Assembly (NCBI RefSeq): GCF_003852705.1
Contig: NZ_REFA01000009.1
Location: 37,909 to 101,908, forward strand
DNA: 64,000 nt
From: Amniculibacterium aquaticum
GTDB lineage: Bacteria; Bacteroidota; Bacteroidia; Flavobacteriales; Weeksellaceae
Direction: 5' to 3'
In this document: piece after piece, positions 17,690-27,854 of the stretch
Numbering within the stretch: the first letter of the stretch is position 1
Layout: the number at the start of each line of letters is the position of its first letter
The notes under the pieces: model-generated
The model's database searches: none
Told to the model about the DNA's origin: nothing
The model's input: only the letters and a program-made list of their open reading frames with translations
Program-made: the position numbers and the translations under genes

Positions 17690-18037
17690 ATGGCATTAAA
17701 TAAAGAACAAAAAAGAATTAGAATCAAAAGAAGAGTAAGAGGGAAAATCTCTGGCTCTGCTGAATTGCCAAGATTGTCCGTTTACAGAAGTAATAAGGAA
17801 ATTTACGCACAGTTAATCGATGATAAAGACGGTAAAACTTTAGCTTCTGCATCTTCCAGAGCATTGAATGCTAAAGGTACCAAAGTAGAAATATCTGCTG
17901 AAGTTGGTAAAGCAATCGCCGAAAAAGCAAAAGCTGCAGGAATTGAAGCTGTAGTTTTCGACAGAAACGGTTTTGTATATCACGGTAGAGTAAAAGCTCT
18001 TGCTGACGGTGCAAGAGAAGGTGGATTAAAATTCTAA
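17690..18037 (+). CDS. rplR: 50S ribosomal protein L18
   Basis: 115 residues. L18 binds 5S rRNA with L5 and L25. The basic N-terminus ([18 protein letters not shown]) and the conserved [18 protein letters not shown] and [26 protein letters not shown] are present. Nineteen bases separate it from rpsE. Confidence 0.97.
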   Translation: MALNKEQKRIRIKRRVRGKISGSAELPRLSVYRSNKEIYAQLIDDKDGKTLASASSRALNAKGTKVEISAEVGKAIAEKAKAAGIEAVVFDRNGFVYHGRVKALADGAREGGLKF

Positions 18038-18056
18038 TCATTAAAATTTCGGAAAT

Positions 18057-18578
18057 ATGTTAGGACTAGATAATATAGAAAAAGTAAAACCGGGAGGATT
18101 AGAATTGAAAGATCGTCTCGTAGCTGTTAACAGAGTAACTAAAGTTACCAAAGGTGGTCGTGCTTTCGGATTCTCAGCTATCGTAGTGGTAGGTGACGAA
18201 GACGGAACCATCGGTTTTGGTCTTGGTAAATCTAAAGAAGTAGCTTCTGCTATTTCTAAAGCAGTTGAAGAAGCTAAGAAAAATTTAGTGAAAGTTCCTG
18301 TAGTTAACGGAACTATCCACCACCAAGTATCTGCAAGATACGGAGGTGCTGATGTCTTCTTAAGACCAGCATCTCACGGTACAGGGGTTATCGCTGGTAA
18401 CACCGTGCGTATCGTTGTAGAATCTGCAGGGATCAAAGATATTCTTTCAAAATCTAAAGGTTCTTCTAACCCTCACAATGTAGTGAAAGCTACTTTCAAA
18501 GCGTTGTTGGATATCAGAAGACCAGAAGAAATCGCTAGAATGAGAGGTATTTCATTAAGTAAAGTGTTTAACGGATAA
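18057..18578 (+). CDS. rpsE: 30S ribosomal protein S5
   Basis: 173 residues. S5 helps set decoding fidelity and lies at the mRNA entry site. The double-stranded-RNA-binding-like N-terminal domain with [22 protein letters not shown] and the C-terminal domain with [30 protein letters not shown] are intact. rpmD follows after 11 bases. Confidence 0.98.
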   Translation: MLGLDNIEKVKPGGLELKDRLVAVNRVTKVTKGGRAFGFSAIVVVGDEDGTIGFGLGKSKEVASAISKAVEEAKKNLVKVPVVNGTIHHQVSARYGGADVFLRPASHGTGVIAGNTVRIVVESAGIKDILSKSKGSSNPHNVVKATFKALLDIRRPEEIARMRGISLSKVFNG

Positions 18579-18589
18579 TAATAATCTCA

Positions 18590-18766
18590 ATGGCAACAAT
18601 TAAAGTAAAACAAGTAAGAAGCGCTATCGGGAGAACAAAAACCCAAAAAAGAACGCTTGAAGCATTAGGATTTAAAAAACTTCACCAAGTAATTGAACAT
18701 GAGGCTACTCCTTCCATCTTAGGAATGATAAAATCAGTAGGACACTTACTAGAAGTTCAAAAATAA
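18590..18766 (+). CDS. rpmD: 50S ribosomal protein L30
   Basis: 58 residues, complete. The ATG at 18590 lies 11 bases after rpsE; the stop is at 18764-18766. The start MATIKVKQVRSAIGRTKTQK and the following LEALGFKKLHQVIEHEATPSILGMI match the L30 family, which binds the 23S rRNA near helix 38. It is easily missed because of its size. It sits in its normal place between rpsE and rplO. Confidence 0.96.
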   Translation: MATIKVKQVRSAIGRTKTQKRTLEALGFKKLHQVIEHEATPSILGMIKSVGHLLEVQK

Positions 18767-18774
18767 TTTGAAAA

Positions 18775-18862
18775 AGAAGTTAGACGATTAAAAATCAGAC
18801 CTAATTTTTAAGTCTGATTTTTAATCCAAAATCTAACCTCTAACATCTAAAATCTAAAAAAC
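18775..18862. repeat. Long hairpin and heptamers in the rpmD-rplO gap
   Basis: A perfect 15-bp stem (18786-18800 with 18812-18826, loop 11) is flanked on the left by GTTAGA and on the right by TCTAAC heptamers, which can extend the pairing. Then AATCTAA-type heptamers run to the rplO start. It is the same kind of element as at 14062. Confidence 0.65.
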
Positions 18863-18863
18863 A

Positions 18864-19313
18864 ATGAAATTAAATAACATTCAACCAGCATCAGGTTCTA
18901 CTCACAATTCAAAAAGAATTGGTAGAGGACAAGGAAGCGGAAAAGGTGGAACTTCTACAAAAGGTCATAAAGGTCAAAAAGCCAGAGCCGGTTATTCTCA
19001 GAAAATCGGTTTCGAAGGTGGACAAATGCCTTTGCAAAGAAGATTGCCTAAATTCGGTTTCAAAAACATCAACAGAAAAGAATTTAGAGCCATCAACCTA
19101 GATAGCATCCAAACTTTAATTGATACTAAAAACATCGCAGGAGAAATCACTAAAGATGTTTTGGTAGCAAACGGTTTGGCTTCTAAAAACGAATTGGTTA
19201 AAATCATGGGTAGAGGTGAGTTGAAATCTGGTGTTTCTATCTCTGCTGATAAATTTACCAAATCTGCTGAAGAACTGATCGCTAAAGCTGGAGGTAAAGC
19301 AATTACTCTTTAA
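18864..19313 (+). CDS. rplO: 50S ribosomal protein L15
   Basis: 149 residues. L15 is an assembly protein with a long basic N-terminal extension that threads through 23S rRNA. Seen here as RIGRGQGSGKGGTSTKGHKGQKARAGYSQKIGFEGGQMPLQRRLPKFGF (about residues 18-67). The C-terminal globular part is complete. It ends 9 bases before secY. Confidence 0.97.
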   Translation: MKLNNIQPASGSTHNSKRIGRGQGSGKGGTSTKGHKGQKARAGYSQKIGFEGGQMPLQRRLPKFGFKNINRKEFRAINLDSIQTLIDTKNIAGEITKDVLVANGLASKNELVKIMGRGELKSGVSISADKFTKSAEELIAKAGGKAITL

Positions 19314-19322
19314 AATTAACGA

Positions 19323-20702
19323 ATGAAAGGATTTATACAAACACTTAACAACATTTGGAACCTGAAGGAACTAAGAGAAAAAATTCTCTTCACTTTAGGG
19401 ATCATTTTAGTGTATAGATTCGCATCTTATATCTCACTTCCGGCAATTAACTTGGCGGAAGTTGGAGATTTATTAGAACATTATAAAAATAACGGTGGAA
19501 ACAAGCAAGGAGCAGGACTTCTTGGCTTGCTTTCCTCGTTTACAGGAGGCGCGTTTAGTCATGCTTCTGTAATGGCTCTAGGGATTATGCCTTACATTTC
19601 TGCTTCTATTATTGTGCAGCTGATGGGGATGGCTATTCCGTATCTTCAAAAATTACAAAAAGATGGAGAATCCGGTAGAAATACTTTGAACCAAATCACA
19701 AGATGGCTTACCATTGGAGTTTGTCTCGTACAAGCACCATCGTATCTAACTTCGATTACTCAAATGTTTTTACCTTATGCACAATTCTCTTCTGCATACT
19801 ATATAGAACCGAACTCTATTATGTTCTGGTTGCCAAGTATCGTGATACTTACAGCAGGTTCTGTATTTGCAATGTGGTTGGGAGAAAAAATTACCGACAA
19901 AGGAATTGGTAATGGTATTTCAATACTAATTATGGTGGGAATCCTTTCCAGATTACCAGAGTCTTTCATGCAAGAAGTAGCAACACAAACCGGAAAAGGC
20001 GGCTTAGGATCTATCATGATCCTAGTCGAAGTTATTTTCTGGATGTTGGTGGTATTGCTAGCAATTATACTTTCTGTAGCTGTAAGAAAAATTCCGATTC
20101 AATATGTGAGTCGTGCTCAGGCTAGAGGTGGTGTAAACAAAAACCTTATGCAAGGTGCAAGACAATGGATCCCTTTGAAAGTAAATGCAGCTGGAGTAAT
20201 GCCTATTATCTTCGCTCAAGCATTAATGTTCGTACCTGGTTTATTAACAAAATTTGACGAATCCAATACCTTCTTGGCCGGATTCAAAAATGTATTCTCT
20301 TGGCAGTACAATTTATTGTATGCGCTTCTTATTATCATCTTCTCATTCTTCTATACTGCGATTACCATTCCGGTAAATCAAATGGCAGATGACTTGAAAA
20401 GAAATGGAGGCCTAATACCTAAAGTAAGACCAGGAAAAGACACTTCCGATTATTTGGATGATATTTTGTCAAAAATTACTTTGCCAGGATCAATATTTTT
20501 AGCTATCTTTGCAGTCCTTCCTGCATTTGTGCACGGAACGATTGTTCAAACTGATGGATTTGCCCTATTTTTCGGGGGAACATCACTTTTGATTATGGTA
20601 GGAGTGGTACTGGATACCGTTCAACAAATCAATACTTATTTGTTGAATCATCATTATGATGGTCTTATGAAATCAAAATTATCAAGAACGAGCGGATTAT
20701 AA
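19323..20702 (+). CDS. secY: Preprotein translocase subunit SecY
   Basis: 459 residues with about ten membrane segments. SecY is the protein-conducting channel of the Sec pathway in the inner membrane. Typical segments: the plug and lateral-gate region after FTGGAFSHASVMALGIMPYISASIIVQL, the cytoplasmic loop IQYVSRAQARGGVNKNLMQGARQWIPLKVNAAGVMPIIFA and the C5 loop with IPKVRPGKDTSDYLD. Located in the usual place after rplO and 3 bases before infA. Confidence 0.98.
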   Translation: MKGFIQTLNNIWNLKELREKILFTLGIILVYRFASYISLPAINLAEVGDLLEHYKNNGGNKQGAGLLGLLSSFTGGAFSHASVMALGIMPYISASIIVQLMGMAIPYLQKLQKDGESGRNTLNQITRWLTIGVCLVQAPSYLTSITQMFLPYAQFSSAYYIEPNSIMFWLPSIVILTAGSVFAMWLGEKITDKGIGNGISILIMVGILSRLPESFMQEVATQTGKGGLGSIMILVEVIFWMLVVLLAIILSVAVRKIPIQYVSRAQARGGVNKNLMQGARQWIPLKVNAAGVMPIIFAQALMFVPGLLTKFDESNTFLAGFKNVFSWQYNLLYALLIIIFSFFYTAITIPVNQMADDLKRNGGLIPKVRPGKDTSDYLDDILSKITLPGSIFLAIFAVLPAFVHGTIVQTDGFALFFGGTSLLIMVGVVLDTVQQINTYLLNHHYDGLMKSKLSRTSGL

Positions 20703-20705
20703 TAT

Positions 20706-20921
20706 ATGGCAAAACAAAAACATATCGAACAAGATGGCGTTATAGTGGAATCACTATCTAACGCCATGTTTCGTGTAGAATTAGAAAATGGGCATGTGCT
20801 TATTGCCCATATTTCTGGAAAGATGCGTATGCATTACATAAAACTCCTTCCGGGGGATAAGGTAAAGTTGGAGATGTCTCCGTACGACCTTACAAAAGGA
20901 AGAATAACATTTAGATATTAA
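20706..20921 (+). CDS. infA: Translation initiation factor IF-1
   Basis: 71 residues, a single OB fold that occupies the ribosomal A site during initiation. The motif [60 protein letters not shown] matches throughout. The ATG lies 3 bases after secY. Confidence 0.98.
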   Translation: MAKQKHIEQDGVIVESLSNAMFRVELENGHVLIAHISGKMRMHYIKLLPGDKVKLEMSPYDLTKGRITFRY

Positions 20922-20937
20922 ATACACAGTAACTATA

Positions 20938-21054
20938 ATGAAAGTTAGAGCATCTATTAAAAAAAGAAGTGCTGATTGCAAAATCGTACGCAGAAAAGGA
21001 GTACTTTTCGTAATCAACAAGAAGAACCCAAAATTTAAACAAAGACAAGGCTAA
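20938..21054 (+). CDS. rpmJ: 50S ribosomal protein L36 (zinc-free type)
   Basis: 38 residues, ATG at 20938, stop at 21052-21054. It keeps the family frame [11 protein letters not shown] and [10 protein letters not shown]. Of the four zinc ligands usual in L36 (Cys11, Cys14, Cys27, His32), only Cys14 remains; the others are Ser, Asn and Lys. It is therefore a zinc-independent form. It sits between infA and rpsM as in most bacteria. Confidence 0.95.
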   Translation: MKVRASIKKRSADCKIVRRKGVLFVINKKNPKFKQRQG

Positions 21055-21063
21055 AATTAAATT

Positions 21064-21441
21064 ATGGCGAGAATTTCAGGTATTGATTTACCAAAAAACA
21101 AAAGAGGCGTTATCGGCTTAACTTACATCTACGGAATTGGAAGAAGTACTTCTTCAGAAATCCTTAAAGCAGCCGGTATCAGCGAAGACAAGAAAGTCAA
21201 CGAATGGAATGACGATGAATTGGCAGCAATCAGAACTTACATCTCCGAAAATGTAAAAGTAGAAGGAGAATTGCGTTCTGAAATCCAATTGAACATCAAA
21301 AGATTGATGGATATTGGATGTCAACGAGGAATACGTCACAGACTAGGATTACCTTTAAGAGGCCAAAGAACTAAAAACAATTCTAGAACCCGTAAAGGAA
21401 GAAGAAAAACTGTTGCTAACAAGAAAAAAGCAAGTAAATAA
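21064..21441 (+). CDS. rpsM: 30S ribosomal protein S13
   Basis: 125 residues. S13 is at the top of the 30S head and contacts tRNA and the 50S subunit through its C-terminal tail. Family motifs: [33 protein letters not shown], the helix-hairpin-helix region, and [32 protein letters not shown]. It begins 9 bases after rpmJ. Confidence 0.98.
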   Translation: MARISGIDLPKNKRGVIGLTYIYGIGRSTSSEILKAAGISEDKKVNEWNDDELAAIRTYISENVKVEGELRSEIQLNIKRLMDIGCQRGIRHRLGLPLRGQRTKNNSRTRKGRRKTVANKKKASK

Positions 21442-21457
21442 TCTTTAGATTAGAATT

Positions 21458-21847
21458 ATGGCAAAACAAACAAAAGTAGTAAAAAAGAGAAAAGTAAAAG
21501 TTGAAGCTATTGGTGAAGCGCATATCCAAGCGTCTTTCAATAACATCATCATTTCTTTGACAAATAAAAATGGAGAGGTTATTTCTTGGGCATCTGCAGG
21601 TAAAATGGGCTTCAGAGGTTCTAAAAAGAATACCCCTTTCGCTGCTCAAATGGCCGCTGAAAACTGCGCAGCAGTTGCACACGAAGCAGGTCTAAGAAGA
21701 GTAAAAGTTTTCGTTAAAGGTCCAGGTCAAGGTAGAGAGTCTGCGATCAGATCAATTCATAACTCTGGTATTGAAGTAAGTGAAATCGTTGATGTGACTC
21801 CTATGCCACACAACGGATGTAGACCACCAAAAAGAAGAAGAGTATAA
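21458..21847 (+). CDS. rpsK: 30S ribosomal protein S11
   Basis: 129 residues. S11 forms part of the platform near the Shine-Dalgarno helix. Motifs [44 protein letters not shown] and [44 protein letters not shown] are typical. A 65-base gap with heptamers follows. Confidence 0.98.
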   Translation: MAKQTKVVKKRKVKVEAIGEAHIQASFNNIIISLTNKNGEVISWASAGKMGFRGSKKNTPFAAQMAAENCAAVAHEAGLRRVKVFVKGPGQGRESAIRSIHNSGIEVSEIVDVTPMPHNGCRPPKRRRV

Positions 21848-21880
21848 TCTGATATTTTAAATTTTTAATTTCATTTACGA

Positions 21881-21908
21881 AATCTAAAATCTAAAATCTA
21901 AAATCTAT
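21881..21908. repeat. AATCTAA heptamer tract before rpsD
   Basis: Four near-exact AATCTAA/AAATCTA units run up to the rpsD start. A shorter inverted pair (AAATTTTTAATTT) lies just upstream. It belongs to the same heptamer family as the elements at 14062 and 18775. Confidence 0.6.
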
Positions 21909-21912
21909 TACA

Positions 21913-22521
21913 ATGGCAAGATATATAGGACCTAAAACTAAAATTGCAAGAAAATTTGGTGTTGCAATTTACGGAGACGATAAGAACTTCGAAAAAAGAA
22001 AAAATCAACCACCAGGACAACACGGACCTAACAAAAGAAGAGGGGCTAAGAAGTCTGAATATGCAAACCAGTTAACTGAAAAACAAAAAGCAAAATACAC
22101 TTACGGTATTCTTGAAAGACAATTTGCTAACCTTTATGTAAAGGCGCAAAGAGCTAAAGGGGTTACCGGTGAAGTATTGCTTCAACTTTGCGAGTCCAGA
22201 TTGGATAATGTTGTGTACAGAATTGGTTTCGCAAAAACCAGAGCTGCAGCAAGACAGTTGGTATCTCACAGACACATCACTGTTAACGGTGAGTTGGTAA
22301 ACATCCCTTCTTATACTTTGAAGGCTGGTGATGTTATCGCAGTTAGAGAAAAATCAAAATCACTAGAAGTTGTAACCGATGCTTTGGCTTCTAAGTCAAA
22401 CTACGAGTGGTTGCAATTTAACGACGAGAAGAAAGAAGCGACTTTCGTTTCTGCTCCAGAAAGAATTCAGATTCCTGAAGACATCAAGGAGAACTTAATC
22501 GTCGAACTTTACTCTAAATAA
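21913..22521 (+). CDS. rpsD: 30S ribosomal protein S4
   Basis: 202 residues, with the S4 RNA-binding domain at about residues 90-155 ([48 protein letters not shown] region). S4 nucleates 30S assembly and in other bacteria represses the alpha operon. It is the zinc-free form (N-terminus has no Cys cluster). Next gene is rpoA after 31 bases. Confidence 0.98.
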   Translation: MARYIGPKTKIARKFGVAIYGDDKNFEKRKNQPPGQHGPNKRRGAKKSEYANQLTEKQKAKYTYGILERQFANLYVKAQRAKGVTGEVLLQLCESRLDNVVYRIGFAKTRAAARQLVSHRHITVNGELVNIPSYTLKAGDVIAVREKSKSLEVVTDALASKSNYEWLQFNDEKKEATFVSAPERIQIPEDIKENLIVELYSK

Positions 22522-22552
22522 TTTTAATCAAATTTTTGCTCAACCCAACAAT

Positions 22553-23545
22553 ATGGCAATATTACAATTCATAAAACCCGATAAAGTAATTCTATTAAAT
22601 TCAGATGAATTCAAAGGTCAATTCGAATTCAGACCTCTAGAACCTGGTTTTGGACTTACCATCGGAAATGCATTGAGAAGAGTTTTACTTTCTTCTCTTG
22701 AAGGATATGCAATTTCATCTATCAAAATTGAAGGTGTAGAGCACGAGTTTTCTACAATTCCTGGAGTAATTGAAGATGTAACTGAGATTATTCTTAATCT
22801 TAAGCAATTAAGATTAAAAGCAAACGCAGAAAATCAAGCCAATGAGCAAGTGGTTGCTAAAGTATCCGGACAAACAGTAGTAACTGCCGGTGACCTAGGT
22901 AAAACCATCAACGGGTTTGAAATACTAAATCCTGATTTGGTAATTTGTAATATGACTAAGGATGTAAAATTCGAAATCACATTCAATATCGAGAAAGGAA
23001 GAGGATATGTGCCAAGCGAACAAAATAAATCTCACAATGCTCCTGTAGGAACCATCGCCATCGACTCTATTTTTACGCCAATTAAAAAAGTAAAATATGC
23101 AGTTGAGAACTATCGTGTAGAGCAAAAAACAGACTACGAAAAATTAGTATTGGACATCGAAACCGATGGATCTATCAGCCCTCAGAACGCTTTAACAGAA
23201 GCTTCTAAGATCTTGATCTATCACTTCATGTTGTTCTCTGATGAAAGAATTACTCTTGAAACAGAAGCCGTGAAAGCATCCGTTCAGTACGATGAAGAAA
23301 CCCTACATACAAGACAACTATTGAAGTCTAAATTAACAGATATGGATCTTTCCGTAAGAGCCCTTAACTGTCTAAAAGCTGCTGAAGTAGAAACTCTTGG
23401 AGAATTGGTATCTTTCAGTAAGTCTGATTTGATGAAATTCAGAAATTTCGGTAAGAAATCTTTGACAGAATTAGAAGAATTAGTACATTCAAAAGGTCTT
23501 AACTTCGGTTTTGATGTAGCAAAATATAAGTTAGACGCAGAATAA
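22553..23545 (+). CDS. rpoA: RNA polymerase alpha subunit
   Basis: 330 residues. The N-terminal domain (about 1-235) dimerises and starts assembly of the polymerase; it shows the [27 protein letters not shown] motif. The C-terminal domain (about 255-325) binds UP elements and activators and carries the [26 protein letters not shown] helix region. It lies between rpsD and rplQ as usual. Confidence 0.98.
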   Translation: MAILQFIKPDKVILLNSDEFKGQFEFRPLEPGFGLTIGNALRRVLLSSLEGYAISSIKIEGVEHEFSTIPGVIEDVTEIILNLKQLRLKANAENQANEQVVAKVSGQTVVTAGDLGKTINGFEILNPDLVICNMTKDVKFEITFNIEKGRGYVPSEQNKSHNAPVGTIAIDSIFTPIKKVKYAVENYRVEQKTDYEKLVLDIETDGSISPQNALTEASKILIYHFMLFSDERITLETEAVKASVQYDEETLHTRQLLKSKLTDMDLSVRALNCLKAAEVETLGELVSFSKSDLMKFRNFGKKSLTELEELVHSKGLNFGFDVAKYKLDAE

Positions 23546-23558
23546 TTAAAACAAAACA

Positions 23559-24047
23559 ATGAGACACGGTAAAAAAATAAATCACCTAGGAAGAACTGCT
23601 TCTCACAGAAAAGCAATGCTTTCCAATATGGCTTGTTCTCTTATCCTTCATAAAAGAATCAATACAACAGTAGCTAAAGCGAAAGCTTTAAGAGTTTATA
23701 TTGAACCACTTTTGACGAAGTCTAAGAACGATACAACTCACAACAGAAGAACAGTTTTCGCTTATTTGCAAGATAAAGAAGCCGTTACTGAACTTTTCAG
23801 AACCATCGCTCCTAAAATCGCAGAAAGAAACGGAGGTTATACTAGAATCATCAAAACTGGTTTCAGATTGGGTGATGCTGCTGATATGGCTCTTATCGAA
23901 TTGGTTGACTTCAACGAACTTTACAATCCTAAAGCTGAAGAGAAGAAAACTACGAGAAGAAGTAGAAAACCAGCTGCTAAGAAAGAAGTTGCTCCTGCAA
24001 CTGAAACTCCAGCAGTTGAAACTCCAGAAGCTTCTACTGAAGAATAA
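23559..24047 (+). CDS. rplQ: 50S ribosomal protein L17
   Basis: 162 residues. The first ~120 are the usual L17 core ([29 protein letters not shown]), a protein near the tunnel exit. The last ~40 form an extension rich in Lys, Pro, Ala, Thr and Glu, common in Bacteroidetes and probably disordered. It is the last gene of the operon, with a strong terminator 23 bases later. Confidence 0.97.
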   Translation: MRHGKKINHLGRTASHRKAMLSNMACSLILHKRINTTVAKAKALRVYIEPLLTKSKNDTTHNRRTVFAYLQDKEAVTELFRTIAPKIAERNGGYTRIIKTGFRLGDAADMALIELVDFNELYNPKAEEKKTTRRSRKPAAKKEVAPATETPAVETPEASTEE

Positions 24048-24069
24048 GAAATTTATATTTCTAAATACT

Positions 24070-24096
24070 AAGCCACCTTTTTTAGGTGGCTTTTTT
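24070..24096 (+). terminator. Terminator of the ribosomal operon
   Basis: AAGCCACC (24070-24077) pairs with GGTGGCTT (24085-24092) around a T-rich loop and runs into a T-tract. Confidence 0.9.
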
Positions 24097-24136
24097 GTTA
24101 TATTTTTTTATTTTTGAATTTCAAAAAACTTATTCT

Positions 24137-26002
24137 ATGACCATGCGCCTTTATATTGCGTTACTAACTTTATTCTGTACTTTATTTTCGTTTGGGCAGA
24201 ATACTTCCTCCACTTTTGAAATTAAAAATGGAGAATTTTATTTAAACAATAAAGAATTCAAAATCCATTCTGGTGAACTGCACTATTCCAGAGTTCCTAA
24301 AGAATATTGGAAACATCGATTGCTCATGATGAAAGCAATGGGTCTGAATGCTGTTACCACCTATGTTTTTTGGAATTACCATGAAGAAGCTCCCGGAAAA
24401 TGGAATTGGTCCGGTGAAAAAGATTTAAAGAAATTCATTAAAACAGCACAAGAAATTGGGCTTTTTGTAATCATTCGTCCTGGACCTTATGTCTGTGCCG
24501 AATGGGATTTTGGGGGGTATCCATGGTGGTTACAAAATGATAAAAACTTGGAAATCCGAACCGATAACCAGGCTTTTTTAGAAGAATGTAACAAGTACAT
24601 TGTGCAATTGGCTAAACAAATTAAACCTCTTGAAATTCAAAATGGTGGCCCGGTAATAATGGTTCAGGTGGAAAATGAGTTCGGTTCTTATGCCGTTCAA
24701 AGACCCGACATTTCTTTGGATCAGCACAGGACTTATTCCCATAAAATTAAAAAGATGATTGTTGACGCCGGTATTCAGTCCAAATTGTTTACTTCTGATG
24801 CCAGTTCTCTTTTCAAAGAAGGATCGGTTTTAGGCGCTTTGCCAACAGCCAATGGTGAAGATGATGTCGATAGACTAAAAAAATCAGTAAACCAATATCA
24901 CAACAGGCAGGGTCCGTACATGGTTGCAGAGTACTATCCGGGTTGGCTGGATCATTGGGCAGAACCTTTTCCTAGAGTTTCCACAGAAAAGGTAGTGGCT
25001 CAGTCCAAAAAATATTTGGACAATGGCGTTTCATTCAATTATTATATGGTACACGGTGGGACTAATTTTGCATTTTGGGCTGGAGCTAATTATGATAATA
25101 ACCACGACATACAACCCGACCTTACGAGCTACGATTACGATGCACCCATTTCTGAAGCCGGTTGGGCAACTCCTAAATACAATGCACTTAGAGCATTATT
25201 TCAATCAAAATCGTCTGAAAAATTCATAGAAGTTCCTAAAGCACAGCCTTTAATTGAGTTTAAAGATATTAAATTCACCAAGTCATTACCCATTTTTGAT
25301 TTCGTAAAAACCATTAAACCTGTGGTTGCTGCTCAACCTTTGACCTTCGAAACTTTAGGCCAAGGTTACGGTTTCGTTTTGTACAGAACGACCGTAAAAA
25401 AATCGGAACAAGGAAAATTATTGATCAAAGGACTTAGGGATTATGCCAACATTTATGTAAACGGAAAATGGGTGGGCGAAGTAAACCGCTACTATAAAAA
25501 ATACGATTTGGATGTACAAATCCCTGCCAATGCACAATTGGACATCTTGGTAGAAAATATGGGCAGAATAAATTGGGGTGCCGAAATTGTAAACAATCTT
25601 AAAGGAATAATTTCACCGGTTTTGTTGAACGATACACCAATTGACGGGCATTGGGAAATGTACCGTTTGCCTTTTGATAAAATGCCAAAAATGAATACCA
25701 ATATTCAAGCGTTTGAGGCTCATCAACCCATTATAAAAGAAGCTACTTTTACCTTAAAAGAAGTGGGAGATACCTTCTTGGATATGCGAAATTTTGGTAA
25801 AGGTATTGTCTTTGTAAATGGCAGAAACATTGGAAGGTATTGGTCTAAAGTCGGCCCACAATTGACTTTGTATGTGCCGGGAGTATGGTTGAAAAATGGT
25901 AAAAATACCGTACAAATTTTCGAACAGATCAACGATACGGATCAAACCTCAATTTCCAGTCAAAAAGAACATATAGTAGATCAATTGGTTTCTAAAAAAT
26001 AA
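24137..26002 (+). CDS. Glycoside hydrolase family 35 beta-galactosidase
   Basis: 621 residues from ATG 24137 (a second ATG at 24143 is possible). The signal peptide is about residues 1-20. The GH35 barrel follows, with RPGPYVCAEWDFGGYPWWL, the acid/base region VQVENEFGSYA (about 180) and the nucleophile region MVAEYYPGWLDHW (about 260). C-terminal jelly-roll domains hold the motif FGKGIVFVNGRNIGRYW. It should remove terminal beta-galactose in the periplasm or on the surface. It is the first member of the glycan-degradation cluster. A longer in-frame reading from 24086 would begin inside the terminator and is rejected. Confidence 0.93.
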   Translation: MTMRLYIALLTLFCTLFSFGQNTSSTFEIKNGEFYLNNKEFKIHSGELHYSRVPKEYWKHRLLMMKAMGLNAVTTYVFWNYHEEAPGKWNWSGEKDLKKFIKTAQEIGLFVIIRPGPYVCAEWDFGGYPWWLQNDKNLEIRTDNQAFLEECNKYIVQLAKQIKPLEIQNGGPVIMVQVENEFGSYAVQRPDISLDQHRTYSHKIKKMIVDAGIQSKLFTSDASSLFKEGSVLGALPTANGEDDVDRLKKSVNQYHNRQGPYMVAEYYPGWLDHWAEPFPRVSTEKVVAQSKKYLDNGVSFNYYMVHGGTNFAFWAGANYDNNHDIQPDLTSYDYDAPISEAGWATPKYNALRALFQSKSSEKFIEVPKAQPLIEFKDIKFTKSLPIFDFVKTIKPVVAAQPLTFETLGQGYGFVLYRTTVKKSEQGKLLIKGLRDYANIYVNGKWVGEVNRYYKKYDLDVQIPANAQLDILVENMGRINWGAEIVNNLKGIISPVLLNDTPIDGHWEMYRLPFDKMPKMNTNIQAFEAHQPIIKEATFTLKEVGDTFLDMRNFGKGIVFVNGRNIGRYWSKVGPQLTLYVPGVWLKNGKNTVQIFEQINDTDQTSISSQKEHIVDQLVSKK

Positions 26003-26006
26003 AAGT

Positions 26007-26042
26007 AAACACCCGCCTAATCGATGATTGGACGGGTGTTTT
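26007..26042. terminator. Shared terminator between GH35 and metY
   Basis: AAACACCCG (26007-26015) and CGGGTGTTT (26033-26041) form a stem between two convergent genes. T-runs on each side are short, so it may serve both directions. Confidence 0.65.
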
Positions 26043-26081
26043 GAAAAACAACTATAGGATCATGAATAAGGATTCTAACTT

Positions 26082-27428
<1,347 letters not shown>

Positions 27429-27467
27429 TTAATTTCTATTATTCGCAACTTATCCTGAATTCATCGG

Positions 27468-27500
27468 AAAAAAAATACTCTTCCGACAAGTCGAAAGAGT
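27468..27500 (-). terminator. Attenuator terminator of the SAM riboswitch
   Basis: On the minus strand an 11-bp stem (27490-27500 with 27477-27487, one G-U pair, 2-base loop) is followed by a run of eight T (27468-27475). It lies between aptamer and metY. When SAM closes the aptamer, transcription should end here. Confidence 0.85.
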
Positions 27501-27540
27501 AGGATATAGTTTTGTATAACTATCGTACTGATTTTCGGAC

Positions 27541-27640
27541 CTATCTTTCCCAAATTTTTGGGTTGAATGTGGCACCTTATCTTTCGACAGGTTGCCAAGG
27601 TTTCATCGGGTCAAGTCCCTCCACCTTTCTGGATAAGTTG
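27541..27640 (-). promoter_or_regulatory. SAM-I (S-box) riboswitch aptamer
   Basis: Read on the minus strand, the element has the S-box core: P1 strand CTTATC, then GGTGGAGGGACTTGACCC, GATGAAACC, TGGCAACC, GGTGCCACATTC, and the closing GATAGG that pairs with CTTATC. These blocks are in canonical order and spacing over about 100 bases. It sits in front of metY. Binding of S-adenosylmethionine would shut the gene off through the terminator at 27468. Confidence 0.93.
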
Positions 27641-27664
27641 TTCATTTATTTCTAAATGACGATG

Positions 27665-27696
27665 CAAATTAATGACATATTTTTTGAATATTCAAA
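27665..27696 (-). promoter_or_regulatory. Promoter of the metY riboswitch transcript
   Basis: On the minus strand TTTG (27696-27693), 20-base spacer and TTAATTTG (27672-27665, one base from TAnnTTTG). The start would be near 27660, about 20 bases before the aptamer. Confidence 0.6.
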
Positions 27697-27854
27697 ATAA
27701 AATTCACTTTATTTTGTAAATATTTAAAAATTCATTCGGATTGTGTGGTGTTTTTTTCATTCCCTTTACTTTATTAATCGTATCTGGCCCTAGTTTTTTA
27801 GCCTTTTGGTTTTTGAGAAAAAATGTATCTTTAAGCCTTAATAAAAATGTAAAA

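Noticed and set aside
24086..24136. Longer N-terminus for the GH35 enzyme
   Set aside because: The extra codons overlap the ribosomal operon terminator and spoil the signal peptide that the ATG at 24137 gives.
27741..27854. Longer N-terminus for the GH20 enzyme
   Set aside because: The start at 27855 gives a clean export signal; the 38 extra residues would place a second hydrophobic stretch before it.
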